NCBI GenBank assembly: GCA_021296375.1
Contig: JAGWAQ010000087.1
Coordinates: 1 to 7,051 of the forward strand
Reading direction: 5' to 3'
Length of the DNA stretch: 7,051 nucleotides
Source: Alphaproteobacteria bacterium
Lineage (GTDB): Bacteria > Pseudomonadota > Alphaproteobacteria > Puniceispirillales > UBA1172
Under the pieces are notes generated by a model. The model made no database searches, was not told where the DNA came from, and saw only the letters and a program-made list of their open reading frames with translations. Of this stretch, positions 6,374 to 7,051 are shown piece after piece (position 1 is the stretch's first letter; each line of letters starts with the position of its first letter). The translations under genes were made by a program, and so were the position numbers.

Positions 6374-7003
6374 ATGGACCAGATGGATAAGCGCAGCAAG
6401 GCTGAACTCGACCTGATCGCAGCCCTTGAACAAGACCAGGAGGTGAGCCAGACCGGGCTTGCCAAGCGGTTGGGTATTGCCGCCGGGCTGGTCAATATTC
6501 TGATGAAACGGGCGGTCAAGCGGGGCTTTGTCAAGATGACGCAAATCCCCGCCCGCCGTTACGCCTATTACCTGACCCCGACAGGATTTGCTGAAAAAGC
6601 CAAACTGGTGGCGGGGTATCTGGACAGCTCGCTCAGCCTCTATCGTCGCCTGCGGGTGGATTATCGCGACATGTTCACAGCCCTTGAGGCCAAAGGCGTC
6701 ACGCGCGTCACCCTGGTGGGGGATATTGATATTGCCGAATTGGCGATCATGGCCTCGTTTGACAGCGCCATCACCATCACCGCCCTTGTCAGCACCGACA
6801 CCAATAAAGGCAGCATCGGCCCGGTGCCGGTGGTCTCTTCGCTCGAGGGCCATTCGGGTGAGGTGGTGATCATCTGCGACGCGCGATCCCCGCAAGCTTG
6901 TTTTGATGAAATCGCTGACGTGATGGACCACGACAAGATTCTCTTTCCTGATGCGTTTTATATCAAAAATACGCCCTTTACCTCTGATAACGAGGCCGCG
7001 TAA
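6374..7003 (+). CDS. Winged helix-turn-helix transcriptional regulator (polysaccharide-locus type)
   Basis: A DNA-binding protein of about 209 residues. The winged-helix domain spans roughly 8-80: KAELDLIAALEQDQEVSQTG leads into a helix-turn-helix (LAKRLGIAAGLVNILMKRAV) and a wing ending RRYAYYLTPTGFAEKA. This resembles MarR-type regulators associated with exopolysaccharide operons. The second half (about 108-180) alternates strands and helices (VTRVTLVGDIDIAELAIMAS, then ITALVSTD, GPVPVVSSLE, GEVVIICDA). It looks like a small Rossmann-like alpha/beta fold that might sense a ligand; I do not recognise the family. In-frame starts exist at 6311, 6362, 6374 and 6383. I chose 6374 because GGGAA lies about seven bases before it and 6311 falls inside an operator-like palindrome and upstream of the likely transcription start. 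Its TAA overlaps the ATG of the following NusG-like gene by one base, implying translational coupling. The palindromes upstream suggest autoregulation. Confidence 0.78.
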   Translation: MDQMDKRSKAELDLIAALEQDQEVSQTGLAKRLGIAAGLVNILMKRAVKRGFVKMTQIPARRYAYYLTPTGFAEKAKLVAGYLDSSLSLYRRLRVDYRDMFTALEAKGVTRVTLVGDIDIAELAIMASFDSAITITALVSTDTNKGSIGPVPVVSSLEGHSGEVVIICDARSPQACFDEIADVMDHDKILFPDAFYIKNTPFTSDNEAA

Positions 7004-7051
7004 TGAACTGGTTTGTTGTCTCAACAAAGCCTAACGGAGAGCGCATCGCCG
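7003..7051 (+). CDS. NusG/RfaH-like transcription antitermination factor, N-terminal fragment
   Basis: Only the first 16 codons lie in the window: MNWFVVSTKPNGERIA. This matches the opening of the NGN domain of NusG-family proteins (W-Y/F-V-V-x-T-K-P-x-x-E-x-x-A), whose first strand and helix contact RNA polymerase. Specialised paralogues such as RfaH and UpxY allow transcription through long polysaccharide operons. The ATG overlaps the stop codon of the upstream regulator (TAATG), so the two are very likely cotranscribed and translationally coupled. The context favours a specialised paralogue over housekeeping NusG, which usually sits with secE and the rplK/rplA genes. The fragment is too short for certainty. 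Confidence 0.68.
   Translation, partial: MNWFVVSTKPNGERIA

Noticed and set aside
6242..7027. A 261-codon minus-strand open frame opposite the winged-helix regulator
   Set aside because: The plus strand has a recognisable HTH and wing and is coupled to a NusG-like gene; the antisense translation has no family features and would overlap the ligase promoter.

Overview
The window looks like chromosomal DNA from an alphaproteobacterium, possibly Rhodospirillales-like. This is inferred from three things: the GC-leaning coding style, a zinc-ribbon/DUF3426 membrane protein of the kind common in that class, and a winged-helix regulator placed directly ahead of a NusG-like factor. No rRNA, tRNA, CRISPR array or insertion sequence is visible. 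The theme is the cell surface: two-partner secretion on the left and surface polysaccharide on the right.

Left (1-3904, minus strand): a two-partner secretion (type Vb) operon. The transporter gene (tpsB type, 958 codons, TTG start) comes first. After a 16-base gap comes the exoprotein gene (tpsA type), whose first 337 codons are present before it runs off the left edge. TpsA carries a signal peptide and the haemagglutination-type secretion domain with an NPNG motif. TpsB has the expected POTRA domain and 16-strand-type barrel with a VRGF motif, but in front of them it has an unusual periplasmic extension of about 430 residues. That extension holds two degenerate Ig-like WRRDG repeats and a proline-rich linker.

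Middle (3905-4908): a 126-base divergent spacer with a plausible rightward promoter, then a zinc-ribbon/single-TM/DUF3426 protein (plus strand) with a small in-frame tandem repeat in its linker. It converges on the next gene with 14 bases between stop codons.

Right (4909-7051): a Wzy/WaaL-family O-antigen ligase or polymerase on the minus strand, with a good ribosome binding site. It is divergent from a winged-helix DNA-binding protein on the plus strand. The regulator overlaps by one base the start of a NusG/RfaH-type antitermination factor that leaves the window at the right edge. The divergent spacer contains two copies of a 17-base element built on TTCACG-N-CGTGAA, 24 bases apart and flanking a perfect TATAAT. 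They look like operator sites for an autoregulated switch. A regulator, an antiterminator and a ligase together suggest the edge of an exopolysaccharide or O-antigen locus.
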